From: Sideroxydans sp.
GTDB taxonomy: Bacteria > Pseudomonadota > Gammaproteobacteria > Burkholderiales > Gallionellaceae
Direction of reading: 5' to 3'
Length of the DNA: 63,922 bases
NCBI GenBank assembly: GCA_027310665.1
Contig: DAIDAJ010000011.1
Coordinates: 1 to 63,922, forward strand
Positions within the stretch are counted from its first letter, which is position 1; the number at the start of each line of letters is the position of its first letter. This document shows, piece after piece, positions 10,157-17,440 of this stretch. Below the pieces are notes generated by a model. That model was given only the letters and a program-made list of their open reading frames with translations. It ran no database searches and was not told the origin of the DNA. A program made the translations under genes and the position numbers.

Positions 10157-10885
10157 CTATTTCTCCGATTCCAACTTGGCAGCCCAAGCGCTCAGATGGC
10201 GCTTCTCGCGCGGGTCGTCCTTCTGGTTGCGTGTCGGTGAAAAAAAGACTCCTGGCGCGTGCAGCAGTTTGCTGTTGGGGAACACGACCAGGAGTGACAC
10301 AACCAACGACAGGTGAATCATCAACAACAGATCGGCAGGAAGCACTCCGACATCAAAATGCATCAAGCCTAGGAAATACGACTTCACCGCGATCACATCA
10401 GTGTGTGCAGCGAATTTCATCATCAAACCTGATGCGGCTATGCCGATAAGCAACAGCAGCATCAGGTGATCAGACGGTGTCGAGATGTAGCGGATGCGCT
10501 CGACGAACATACGTCGCGCCCACAGTCCGCACAACCCCAACAACATGGTGATGCCCGCATACATCCCGAATGGCTGGATGAACGCGACCCACTCCCATAC
10601 AGGCTCGGTGAAATAGCGCAGATGACGCAGGATCACCAATGCCAGACTGGCATGGAACAACCAGCCCAGACCCCATATCCACAGATTGGCCTTGAACAGG
10701 CTTTCGAAGAAAACCACCTCGCGCGTCATGCGCAACACCACGCCACCGGTGGTGGTGGGCGCAGGTGTCGTCGGTATCTTCAGCGGAGCCGGGGTGCGGG
10801 CGTAGGTGCTAATGCGATAGAGCAGCCCTACGACAAGCAACAGTGTCGCGAGATAAAACAGGGTCGCAAAAACGATGCTCGCCAT
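10157..10885 (-). CDS. dsrM: DsrM, heme-b membrane subunit
   Basis: 242-aa integral membrane protein of the NarI-like family, with about five hydrophobic helices and histidines placed to bind heme b. It anchors DsrK and links DsrC oxidation to the quinone pool. It begins 27 bases after dsrC ends. The C-terminal cytoplasmic tail is basic (PTRNQKDDPREKRHLSAWA). Isp1 of the hydrogenase operon further along is from the same family. Assignment follows from operon order and topology. Confidence 0.93.
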   Translation of the reverse strand: MASIVFATLFYLATLLLVVGLLYRISTYARTPAPLKIPTTPAPTTTGGVVLRMTREVVFFESLFKANLWIWGLGWLFHASLALVILRHLRYFTEPVWEWVAFIQPFGMYAGITMLLGLCGLWARRMFVERIRYISTPSDHLMLLLLIGIAASGLMMKFAAHTDVIAVKSYFLGLMHFDVGVLPADLLLMIHLSLVVSLLVVFPNSKLLHAPGVFFSPTRNQKDDPREKRHLSAWAAKLESEK

Positions 10886-10912
10886 GAGAGTGTCCCTATC
10901 GCCCGACCTTGA

Positions 10913-11248
10913 TTAAACGCAACCGGTGGGTTTGGGCAGGCCGGCGATCTTGCATGCCTGCTTGCCTGGACCGTACGGGAACAAGCCGTACAGGTACTCG
11001 CTGTTGCCTTTTTCCGCACCGAGCTTCTTGCCAATGGCTTTCGTCAGAACGCGCACTGCCGGAGCGATCTGGTATTCCTCGAAATACTCGCGCAGGAAAT
11101 TGACGACTTCCCAGTGCTGCTCGGTCATGGTGACATTCTCAGTCTGTGCGATGTAATTCGCGACTTCGGTGTTCCAATCGGCCAGATTGGTCAGATAACC
11201 CTCTTCATCTGTTTCGTAGCTTTTGCCGCCCACTTCGATTGTTGACAT
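10913..11248 (-). CDS. dsrC: DsrC, sulfur-carrier protein with both redox cysteines
   Basis: 111-aa DsrC/TusE family protein with the complete C-terminal arm: Cys99 in KQACKIAG and the penultimate Cys110 in PKPTGCV, ten residues apart. These two cysteines carry the DsrC persulfide/trisulfide that is the substrate of DsrAB and DsrMK. It sits between dsrH and dsrM, the canonical position. A paralogue at 15877-16206 lacks both cysteines, so this is the catalytic copy in the window. Confidence 0.97.
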   Translation of the reverse strand: MSTIEVGGKSYETDEEGYLTNLADWNTEVANYIAQTENVTMTEQHWEVVNFLREYFEEYQIAPAVRVLTKAIGKKLGAEKGNSEYLYGLFPYGPGKQACKIAGLPKPTGCV

Positions 11249-11275
11249 GCTGTTTCTCCTTCTGTTTATTACTGA

Positions 11276-11572
11276 TTAAAGCCAGGATTGGCAGGTTTTG
11301 TTACTGCTAGTCAGATCGACGAAACCGCCATAATCGACTGGTGAAACGCCTTCCATGAGCCGGTCGCCCAATCCGCGTGCCTCAAGATCCGGCATCAGGA
11401 CGTGCACCTTGAACCGGCCCATTGCATTGCGCAGCTTGGCTTCTCCGGCGTTGCCTCGCGTCGCCGCATAGACCGCATCTTCGATGAGCAGAATGTCTCC
11501 GCCCGTCGCCGTATTCAAACAACTGTCCAGCGAGACACTGGTCAGGGGCGATTTATTGATGATATGTAACAT
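11276..11572 (-). CDS. dsrH: DsrH, sulfur-transfer subunit (TusB family)
   Basis: 98-aa protein of the DsrH/TusB family. It forms the DsrEFH hexamer that receives persulfide sulfur and passes it to DsrC. The conserved cysteine lies at residue 18 in LDSCLNTATGGDILLIEDAV. It is separated by 12 bases from dsrF and 27 bases from dsrC, in the usual E-F-H-C order. Length and sequence are normal for the family. Confidence 0.94.
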   Translation of the reverse strand: MLHIINKSPLTSVSLDSCLNTATGGDILLIEDAVYAATRGNAGEAKLRNAMGRFKVHVLMPDLEARGLGDRLMEGVSPVDYGGFVDLTSSNKTCQSWL

Positions 11573-11584
11573 GCGTCCTTCCCC

Positions 11585-11950
11585 TTAGAAACTCAAGACC
11601 ACGTCTTGCTCGTCCATCAGTTTGCCCATCTCGGCACGGCTGAGCAATGTGACGGGCACCAGAAAATCTTCCTCGGTCAGACCGCGTGCCTCCATGGCTT
11701 CTTTTTCCACATACAGCTTCTCGATGTCGTAGTCTTCCAGGGCGCGATAAGCCGGCGAGAAATTCTTGGTCTCTATCCCTTTGGTCTGCTGCCCTTTCTT
11801 CAACTGGTACACGCCGTCATCCAGAAACGCCAGCGATACATCCTGATCAAATGCCGCAGTGATCAAAACCACCTCCAGCGACTCCAGCGCGTAGATCGTA
11901 CCGTAAGGCGCCTTGCGATTGACGAACATGAATTTCTTAGCATCACTCAT
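11585..11950 (-). CDS. dsrF: DsrF, sulfur-transfer subunit (TusC family)
   Basis: 121-aa protein of the DsrF/TusC family and second subunit of the DsrEFH sulfurtransferase. The N-terminal RKAPYGTIYALESLEV block is typical. It has no cysteine, which agrees with the family's structural role next to the cysteine-bearing DsrE and DsrH. It lies 11 bases after dsrE. Confidence 0.94.
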   Translation of the reverse strand: MSDAKKFMFVNRKAPYGTIYALESLEVVLITAAFDQDVSLAFLDDGVYQLKKGQQTKGIETKNFSPAYRALEDYDIEKLYVEKEAMEARGLTEEDFLVPVTLLSRAEMGKLMDEQDVVLSF

Positions 11951-11961
11951 TCCGTCTCTCC

Positions 11962-12321
11962 TTAATCCCCGAAGGTGACCAGACGGTCACATTTGATTCC
12001 GGCTTCCACCAGTTGCCCCAGCCCGGAGATACGGAAACCCTGAGCCAGATTCTCTTCCTTGATACCGCGACGCAAAGCAGCAGCGACGCAAACCACCAGA
12101 TCGACCTTGTGCTCTTCAGCCAGCTTTGCCCAGCGATTCACGATATTCCGGTCATCCTGCGGCGGCTCAGTCAATTTGGACGCGTTGTTGACGCCATCGT
12201 GATAGAAGAACACGCGCCAGACTTCGTGCCCCTTGGCGATGGCGGCCTTGGCGAACAGATAAGCCGAGTCGCTGGCTTGATGCTGGTAAGGCCCTTCGTT
12301 GACGACGATTCCGAATTTCAT
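11962..12321 (-). CDS. dsrE: DsrE, sulfur-transfer subunit with active cysteine
   Basis: 119-aa TusD/DsrE family protein. The active-site cysteine lies in VVCVAAALRRGI (about residue 78), the place of the persulfide-carrying cysteine of A. vinosum DsrE. It passes sulfur from TusA/DsrE2-type donors to DsrC with DsrF and DsrH. It starts 14 bases after dsrB. The presence of DsrE, F and H is diagnostic of the oxidative direction. Confidence 0.95.
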   Translation of the reverse strand: MKFGIVVNEGPYQHQASDSAYLFAKAAIAKGHEVWRVFFYHDGVNNASKLTEPPQDDRNIVNRWAKLAEEHKVDLVVCVAAALRRGIKEENLAQGFRISGLGQLVEAGIKCDRLVTFGD

Positions 12322-12335
12322 TCAGGACCTCTCGC

Positions 12336-13421
12336 TCAGAAACGGATATGGGTCGACGCGTTCAAATTGGAACGGGAACCGCGCCAATCGTCGATCAGAT
12401 ACTTGGTGAACGGCAATCCGGTCTTTTCGAAGAAACGCGGCCAGCCGATACGGTCGATCCAGTCTGCCATGCGCTCCCAGGGACGGGCATCTGCCTTGTA
12501 AACGCGCAGGATATTCTTTACCGCTTCGCCAACTTCTGGCCAGCGTGGTGCATTGTTCGGGTAGCCGGAGGCGACCATCTTCATGAAAGTCGGCTTGCCG
12601 CGTGCGTTGGAATTCTTACCGCCAACCCAGATCGCCAGTTTGGAATTCTCCGGATCGTTGATCTGCATCGGCGGGCACGGAGGATAGCAAGCGCCGCAGC
12701 ACATACATTTTGATTCGTCGATCTCCAGTGAAGGCTTGCCATTCACCATGGCGGGACGAATCGCAGCTACCGGGCAACGCGCCACTACTGCCGGGCGTTC
12801 GCATACGTTGGCAACCAGGTCGTGATTGATGACCGGTGGTTTGGTGTGCTGCACGATGATGGCGATATCGGCCTGTCCGCCGCAATTGATCTCGCAGCAG
12901 GATGTGGACATATGCACACGATTCGGCATTTCTTCCTGCTTGAACTCTTCGATCAGTTCGTCCATCAGCGCCTTCACCACACCCGACGCATCCGTACCCG
13001 GAATGTCGCAGTGCAGCCAGCCCTGGGTGTGCGCGATCATGGTTACGGAGTTGCCCGTTCCGCCAACCGGGAAACCATGTTTCTCCAGTTCGGCAATCAG
13101 CGGTGCGACCTTCTTTTCTTCCGACACGATGTACTCGATGTTGGAACGAATGGTGAAGCGTACGCGGCCATCGGCGAACTTGTCGGCGATATCGCATAGC
13201 GTGCGAATGGTATAGACATCCATCTGGCGTTGCGTACCAGCACGCACTGTCCATACCTCATCACCTGAGTGTGACACATGGTGCAGCACGCCCGGACGGG
13301 GACGGTCGTGATATTTCCAGTTGCCGTAGTTTTTCGCCAGCAACGGGTGCAGGTATTTCTTGTTGTCCGGTACGCCAGTCTCTTTCGGCTTGCGCATCTG
13401 TACAGGTGCGGGTGCATTCAT
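12336..13421 (-). CDS. dsrB: DsrB, reverse dissimilatory sulfite reductase beta subunit
   Basis: 361-aa beta subunit of siroheme sulfite reductase. Visible blocks include the RSNIEYIV region, STSCCEINCGG, VVARCPVAAIRP, and the ferredoxin-type cluster CMCCGACYPPCPP. It forms the alpha2beta2 enzyme with DsrA that oxidises DsrC-bound sulfur to sulfite. A TTG two codons upstream is open, but the ATG at 13421 has GAGGAG at seven bases' spacing and gives the expected N-terminus MNAPAPV. dsrA ends 11 bases upstream. Confidence 0.96.
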   Translation of the reverse strand: MNAPAPVQMRKPKETGVPDNKKYLHPLLAKNYGNWKYHDRPRPGVLHHVSHSGDEVWTVRAGTQRQMDVYTIRTLCDIADKFADGRVRFTIRSNIEYIVSEEKKVAPLIAELEKHGFPVGGTGNSVTMIAHTQGWLHCDIPGTDASGVVKALMDELIEEFKQEEMPNRVHMSTSCCEINCGGQADIAIIVQHTKPPVINHDLVANVCERPAVVARCPVAAIRPAMVNGKPSLEIDESKCMCCGACYPPCPPMQINDPENSKLAIWVGGKNSNARGKPTFMKMVASGYPNNAPRWPEVGEAVKNILRVYKADARPWERMADWIDRIGWPRFFEKTGLPFTKYLIDDWRGSRSNLNASTHIRF

Positions 13422-13432
13422 TTTCAATCTCC

Positions 13433-14728
13433 TCAGGCAGCTTGCTTTTTGGCTTTGATTTTAGCGACTTCGTCATCCCATCCATCGGTACGGACGTATG
13501 GGTTCATGCGTGGCGAACTGATCATTGCCGGATCGACTTCGACCTCCATCGCATCCAGGAAGTTGGACAGGCCGATACGCTCGATCATCTCGCCGGTGCG
13601 TTCATGTTCCAATGCGTTTTCGGCAAAGAAATCAATAGTGCGCTGTGCGAAATCGACCAGCTTCTCGACTTCCTCTTCAGTGTCCAGCTTCATGAACGGA
13701 ATAACCACGGTACCCATCAGGCCGCCGATCTTCAGGTGGCTTTTGCCGCCAACCAGTACGCTTGCGCCCTTGTCCTTGCCGGGAGCCAATGCGCCTGTCA
13801 TCACGTTGACGCAGTGCATGCAACGCACGCAATCCTGATTGTCGATCTCGATCCCGTGCGTGTCGCTTACCGCCACGCTGGTGATATGTTCACCTTTCTT
13901 GATCTTCTTGAGCTCCTTGACCTGGAATGTCTTGGTCGGGCAGCGCGCGACGACGTCGTTCACCAGCTCGTCCATGCCATGCTTGGCAAACCATTTCTTG
14001 GCCAGCCCCTCATCGGTGCGCATATTGTCACGCCAAGTGCCGATCACGGCCATGTCGGAACGCTGAATTGCATTCATGCAGTCGTTCGGACAGCCGGAGA
14101 ACTTGAACTTGAACTTGTATGGCAGCGAAGGACGGTGCAGGTCATCCAGGAAAGTATTCAGGACTGCGCGGTGCGCATTTGCCTCGTCGTAGCAAGACTG
14201 CTCGCAGCGTGCGGCTCCCACGCAAGACATGGAGGTACGCACAGCAGGACCGGCGCCACCAAGGTCAAAACCCATCTCATTGATCTCGTCAAATGCCTTC
14301 TGCACGTTCTCGGTCGTGCAACCCTGGAACATGATGTCGCCGGACTGGCCGTGGAACGCAATCAGGCCGGAACCATGCTTTTCCCATATATCGCAGAATT
14401 TGCGCAGAGTATCGGTATCGTAGTGCATGCCGGGAGGGGGCATAACGCGCAAAGTGTGGAATTCGGCAGCATCCTTGTAGACAGCTTGGCCGTTTTCGTC
14501 CTTGAGCTCGGTAAAGCGCGGAATAACGCCGCCGCCATAGCCGAACACGCCGACGGTACCGCCCTTCCAGTATCCCTTGCGGGTCTTGTACGATGTCTCA
14601 AGTTGACCGAGCAGATCGACCATGAGATCTTTTTCTTTGGCAAGCCGTTTCAGGCCGGTCACAAAACTCGGCCATTTGCCTTTTTCGAGCTCATCCAGAT
14701 TTGGAGTGTCATACATTTTTTTTGCCAT
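13433..14728 (-). CDS. dsrA: DsrA, reverse dissimilatory sulfite reductase alpha subunit
   Basis: 431-aa alpha subunit, first gene of the dsr operon. The siroheme-coupled [4Fe-4S] site is formed by SCVGAARCEQSC together with FSGCPNDC. A ferredoxin insertion carries CVRCMHCVNVMTG. Length is normal. It is transcribed away from the plus-strand locus beginning at 15030, and the two share a 301-base intergenic region. An AAAGGAAAA ribosome site precedes the ATG. Identification is certain from sequence and operon. Confidence 0.97.
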   Translation of the reverse strand: MAKKMYDTPNLDELEKGKWPSFVTGLKRLAKEKDLMVDLLGQLETSYKTRKGYWKGGTVGVFGYGGGVIPRFTELKDENGQAVYKDAAEFHTLRVMPPPGMHYDTDTLRKFCDIWEKHGSGLIAFHGQSGDIMFQGCTTENVQKAFDEINEMGFDLGGAGPAVRTSMSCVGAARCEQSCYDEANAHRAVLNTFLDDLHRPSLPYKFKFKFSGCPNDCMNAIQRSDMAVIGTWRDNMRTDEGLAKKWFAKHGMDELVNDVVARCPTKTFQVKELKKIKKGEHITSVAVSDTHGIEIDNQDCVRCMHCVNVMTGALAPGKDKGASVLVGGKSHLKIGGLMGTVVIPFMKLDTEEEVEKLVDFAQRTIDFFAENALEHERTGEMIERIGLSNFLDAMEVEVDPAMISSPRMNPYVRTDGWDDEVAKIKAKKQAA

Positions 14729-15029
14729 GATATTTTCCTTTCAAGTCGCGTTGAGCTACATTGCCCGGCGGGGCCTGGAATTCCTAATGTCGTACGGGCT
14801 CTGGTACATATTGCAACCACCGACCCGGTTTCTTAATGGTTCCGCATAGTACGGCGCAACATCAAGCCTAACCATCACCCTTAGCGACTATCCAAAGTAA
14901 CCCTTAAGGGGGGTGCTTTTCGCTTCCCCAGTAGTATTCCAATCAGGACGGTAATGGCGCTAGACTAGGCGCATACAAAGGGCTAGTCGATTCTCGGTCC
15001 GTCTCATTTAACCAAACCTAAGGAAAAAC
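14729..15029. promoter_or_regulatory. divergent dsr / Cas6-like-locus intergenic region
   Basis: 301 bases without a gene between dsrA (minus) and the 72-aa gene (plus). It must hold the promoters of both units. The notable content is the inverted repeat at 14898-14916, with a partial copy (CACCCTTAG) just before it at about 14877. No other gene or array is visible. The plus-strand gene has an AAGGA ribosome site at the right-hand end. Confidence 0.6.
14898..14916. promoter_or_regulatory. candidate shared operator, dsr copy
   Basis: The 19-base element TAACCCTTAAGGGGGGTGC contains the perfect palindrome CCCTTAAGGG. It is identical at 18 of 19 positions to the element between soeA and sat (28609-28627). 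It lies 170 bases before dsrA and 114 bases before the 72-aa gene. A CTAG-containing -10-like hexamer (TAGACT) begins 45 bases to its right. It resembles sites of NarL/FixJ-type regulators in being a short C-rich/G-rich inverted repeat; the binding protein is inferred, not shown. Confidence 0.6.
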
Positions 15030-15248
15030 ATGGCGAAAATCACCGAATTGAACAAGATCCATGTTCCTCTGGGGGGACAACAAATCGAGCTGCAACAGAT
15101 CGACCATGCAGAAGATGGCATGAGCATGCTGCGTGTTCGCATCCGAGAAGGAAAACGTTTCACCATTTTCGATATTGATCCGGCAACGGCAGGGCAATGG
15201 GCGGCGACCATGCTGCAATGGGCCAATTCGCAAGGTAATAGCAAGTGA
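15030..15248 (+). CDS. small hypothetical protein, first gene of the Cas6-like locus
   Basis: 72-aa soluble protein starting from an ATG with AAGGA eight bases upstream. It is predicted mostly beta at the N-terminus (HVPLGGQQIELQQI, SMLRVRIREGKRFTIF), followed by one helix (PATAGQWAATMLQWA). It has no cysteine, so it is not a sulfur carrier. Its stop overlaps the GTG start of the Cas6-like gene by four bases, so the two are probably translated together. I do not recognise a characterised family. Confidence 0.8.
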   Translation: MAKITELNKIHVPLGGQQIELQQIDHAEDGMSMLRVRIREGKRFTIFDIDPATAGQWAATMLQWANSQGNSK

Positions 15249-15847
15249 CGGCCCCGCACATTGAAATGATCGATCTGGTATTCGAAATAAGCGGAGGAAC
15301 ATTGCCTGCCGCTTATCCCTATACATTATGGGACGAACTTGTCCGGCTAGCCCCGCAACTCGGGGAAGATGAAAATGTCGGCGTCATCCCCCTGCGCATG
15401 TCCACAAGCAATGAGGGAATGTTGCTTCCCAAACGCGCCAAGCTGGTTTTGCGACTGCCGCATTCGCTTGCCAATGTCGCTACCGGCCTTGCGCAGAAGC
15501 AAATGCGGGTGGCAGACAGCTTGATACAGCTGGGTTCATGCAAAACGAGGCTAATTTCGCACTATCCCACCCTGCATGCGCATTTGGTGACAGGCGCTGA
15601 TAATGAAATCGCATTCATGAAAGAAGTGGAATCTGCTCTCGTAGCGATGGGGGTTGAGGCAAAATTGATCTGCGGTCAACGCCTCACCTTGACAAATGGC
15701 GAGCGCGCAATCAAAGGATACAGCCTGGTTTTGCATGACCTCAGTCCGGAAGATTCGTTACGTGTGCAATATTCCGGATTGGGTGAGGAACGGCGGTTTG
15801 GCTGCGGCATTTTCGTGCCGTACAAGGTCATCTCCGGCTTGGAGTGA
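15245..15847 (+). CDS. Cas6/Cmx6-like RAMP protein, orphan (no CRISPR nearby)
   Basis: 200-aa protein. The C-terminal glycine-rich loop, YSGLGEERRFGCGIFVPYK at about residues 176-194, is the RAMP signature of Cas6 proteins, and the start MIDLVFEISGGTLP resembles Cmx6, the Cas6 of the MYXAN CRISPR subtype. Cmx6 proteins, as I recall them, carry histidines in a (D)H-Y/A-L block and a G-I/V-H-P block near residues 20-50. Here those read AAYPYTL and GVIPL, and there is no histidine between residues 6 and 72. RNA cleavage may be lost and RNA binding kept (inference). The GTG start overlaps the preceding stop; ATG at 15266 is an alternative. No array or other cas gene is visible. Confidence 0.75.
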   Translation: MTAPHIEMIDLVFEISGGTLPAAYPYTLWDELVRLAPQLGEDENVGVIPLRMSTSNEGMLLPKRAKLVLRLPHSLANVATGLAQKQMRVADSLIQLGSCKTRLISHYPTLHAHLVTGADNEIAFMKEVESALVAMGVEAKLICGQRLTLTNGERAIKGYSLVLHDLSPEDSLRVQYSGLGEERRFGCGIFVPYKVISGLE

Positions 15848-15876
15848 CGTTTTACTGAAAGAAAGGGAAAGTAAAG

Positions 15877-16206
15877 ATGGGATACACAGTTGCAGGCAAC
15901 GAGTTGGAAACCAATGATGACGGCTTTTTGCTCGAGCCGGATTTCAGTGAAGAAGTGGTGAGCGTGATCGCGGCGTCCGAGGGAATCGAGCTGACGCCCA
16001 AGCACTGGGAAGTCATCAACTACATGCGCGAGCAGTACCGCGAGCACGGCCACACACCCAATTTCCGCAACATGCTGAAGGACATCAACGAATTCTGGCC
16101 GGAAGCTGACAGCAAGGCATTGTACGACCTGTTTCCAATGGGGCCCGCCAAACAGGCTGCAAAAGTCGCCGGATTGCCGCAACCTTTGGGTAAAGGCGGC
16201 TACTGA
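15877..16206 (+). CDS. cysteine-less DsrC paralogue (RspA-type)
   Basis: 109-aa DsrC/TusE family protein that keeps the family core (LTPKHWEVINYMREQY, LYDLFPMGPAKQAAKVAG) but has no cysteine at all. The first redox cysteine of DsrC (KQACK) is Ala95 here, and the C-terminal arm ends LPQPLGKGGY instead of TGCV. It therefore cannot form the DsrC persulfide or trisulfide. Cysteine-free members have been set apart from DsrC as putative regulatory proteins (RspA). It lies 29 bases after the Cas6-like gene with a GAAAGGGAAAG ribosome site. Confidence 0.9.
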   Translation: MGYTVAGNELETNDDGFLLEPDFSEEVVSVIAASEGIELTPKHWEVINYMREQYREHGHTPNFRNMLKDINEFWPEADSKALYDLFPMGPAKQAAKVAGLPQPLGKGGY

Positions 16207-16360
16207 AACCACGCCAGCCAGGTACCTCATCAAGGGGACGCCGTGGTTGCAAGGGGCCAAAGCCCCTGCAACACACGCAATTGGTTATGATGGGACTGCC
16301 AGCCATTCGACCAGGCTGCCAAACAACACCAGCCAAGTCGCTGGCTTTAAGGAGATGAAG

Positions 16361-16840
16361 ATGGGAATGGATATGGTCAACGTAGTACTAGACATGAAGG
16401 GGCTTTCCTGCCCCAGGCCGCTCATCGGGGCGAAACGCATGGTCGACGAACTTGCCGCTGGGCAGGTGTTGCTGCTGGTGTCCGACTGCCCTGGAACGCA
16501 GGATGATCTGTTCGCCTGGGCGAAATTGACTGGCAACCAGATACTTAAAACCGAGAAGATGCCTGATGGCGGAACCGGCTATCACATCCAGAAAGGCGCG
16601 GGCCATGCACATAGCGCCAACGTCACGCTGGATATACGCGGTGCAGTTTGCCCCGGCCCCATCGTCGAGGCAAAAAAACTGTTGAACGGGATGCAAACGG
16701 GCGAAGTGCTGAAACTCATCAGCGATTGCCCCGGTGTGCAGTCCGACATAGGCGGCTGGGCTTCCGCAACCGGCATGACTTTACTGGAATCCGTTGAAGC
16801 TGCGGCCGGCGTGCACGAGTTCTACATCCGTAAAGGCTGA
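16361..16840 (+). CDS. tandem TusA-domain fusion protein
   Basis: 159-aa protein of two consecutive TusA domains (about residues 7-78 and 87-158). Each keeps the CPxP motif (GLSCPRPL, Cys17; GAVCPGPI, Cys97) and each has a second cysteine in SDCPG (Cys43, Cys123). Single-domain TusA carries persulfide sulfur, so this fusion may hold two sulfurs or deliver between two partners (inference). Several in-frame ATGs exist; 16361 has AAGGAG at six bases, whereas 16355 is too close. A single-domain tusA lies at 21598-21825. Confidence 0.88.
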   Translation: MGMDMVNVVLDMKGLSCPRPLIGAKRMVDELAAGQVLLLVSDCPGTQDDLFAWAKLTGNQILKTEKMPDGGTGYHIQKGAGHAHSANVTLDIRGAVCPGPIVEAKKLLNGMQTGEVLKLISDCPGVQSDIGGWASATGMTLLESVEAAAGVHEFYIRKG

Positions 16841-16843
16841 GCC

Positions 16844-17440
16844 TTGCGCATCAAAAGCAGCTGGTTCAAGGAAGGCCGCAAACGCACTCCGCAGGAGGTC
16901 TCGGATGCGTTGGCATTCGTCGTTTCGCGTATCGCCGACAATGCCCTGAAGAACACACGCAAGGCGAAATTCGAGATTGAAGTCGGGGTACAGTACTTCG
17001 ACTTCCTCGCCGAATTCCTGTTGTTCCTCATTATCTCCGCCGACCGCATCGCTTATCGCGAACTTACGGAAGAAGACCGGCTCGTTTTCACCAGCAACCT
17101 AGCAAACCGGGTAGCCGAGACCTACGCCGAGAACCGCAGCCGCCTGCTTGTCGAAGATCTGAAGGAGTGCAAGCGGCGCTTCATCGACTTGCTCAACCAG
17201 CGCGCCGGGGAATATGCCGAATTCGGCTACGACGAAAACGGGCCCGCGTATACCTTTTATCGCTATCTCGCCTATTGCATCGGCGAAATCATGACCGATG
17301 CGGACAGCGGCTGGATCATCGACCAGATCATCAGCTTCGAAGCACCAGAGGCAATTCAGATGGTCGAAAAGACGCTCCGCGGCCTGTATGAGGCCGAGCC
17401 GAAAAAATCACACCGCCGCGCGTCGGTCAGCGGAGACTGA
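16844..17440 (+). CDS. hypothetical helical protein
   Basis: 198-aa protein, apparently all-helical and soluble, starting with TTG three bases after the tandem TusA gene. It is rich in charged residues with a conserved-looking core (QYFDFLAEFLLFLIISADR, FYRYLAYCIGEIM). One hydrophobic stretch near residue 53-66 is too short and interrupted to be a confident membrane segment. I do not recognise a family. The next gene begins at the base after its stop, so it sits tightly inside the operon. Confidence 0.75.
   Translation: MRIKSSWFKEGRKRTPQEVSDALAFVVSRIADNALKNTRKAKFEIEVGVQYFDFLAEFLLFLIISADRIAYRELTEEDRLVFTSNLANRVAETYAENRSRLLVEDLKECKRRFIDLLNQRAGEYAEFGYDENGPAYTFYRYLAYCIGEIMTDADSGWIIDQIISFEAPEAIQMVEKTLRGLYEAEPKKSHRRASVSGD

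Noticed and set aside
13271-14836. 521-codon plus-strand frame opposite dsrA
   Set aside because: It is a shadow of dsrA, which has its complete cluster motifs on the minus strand.
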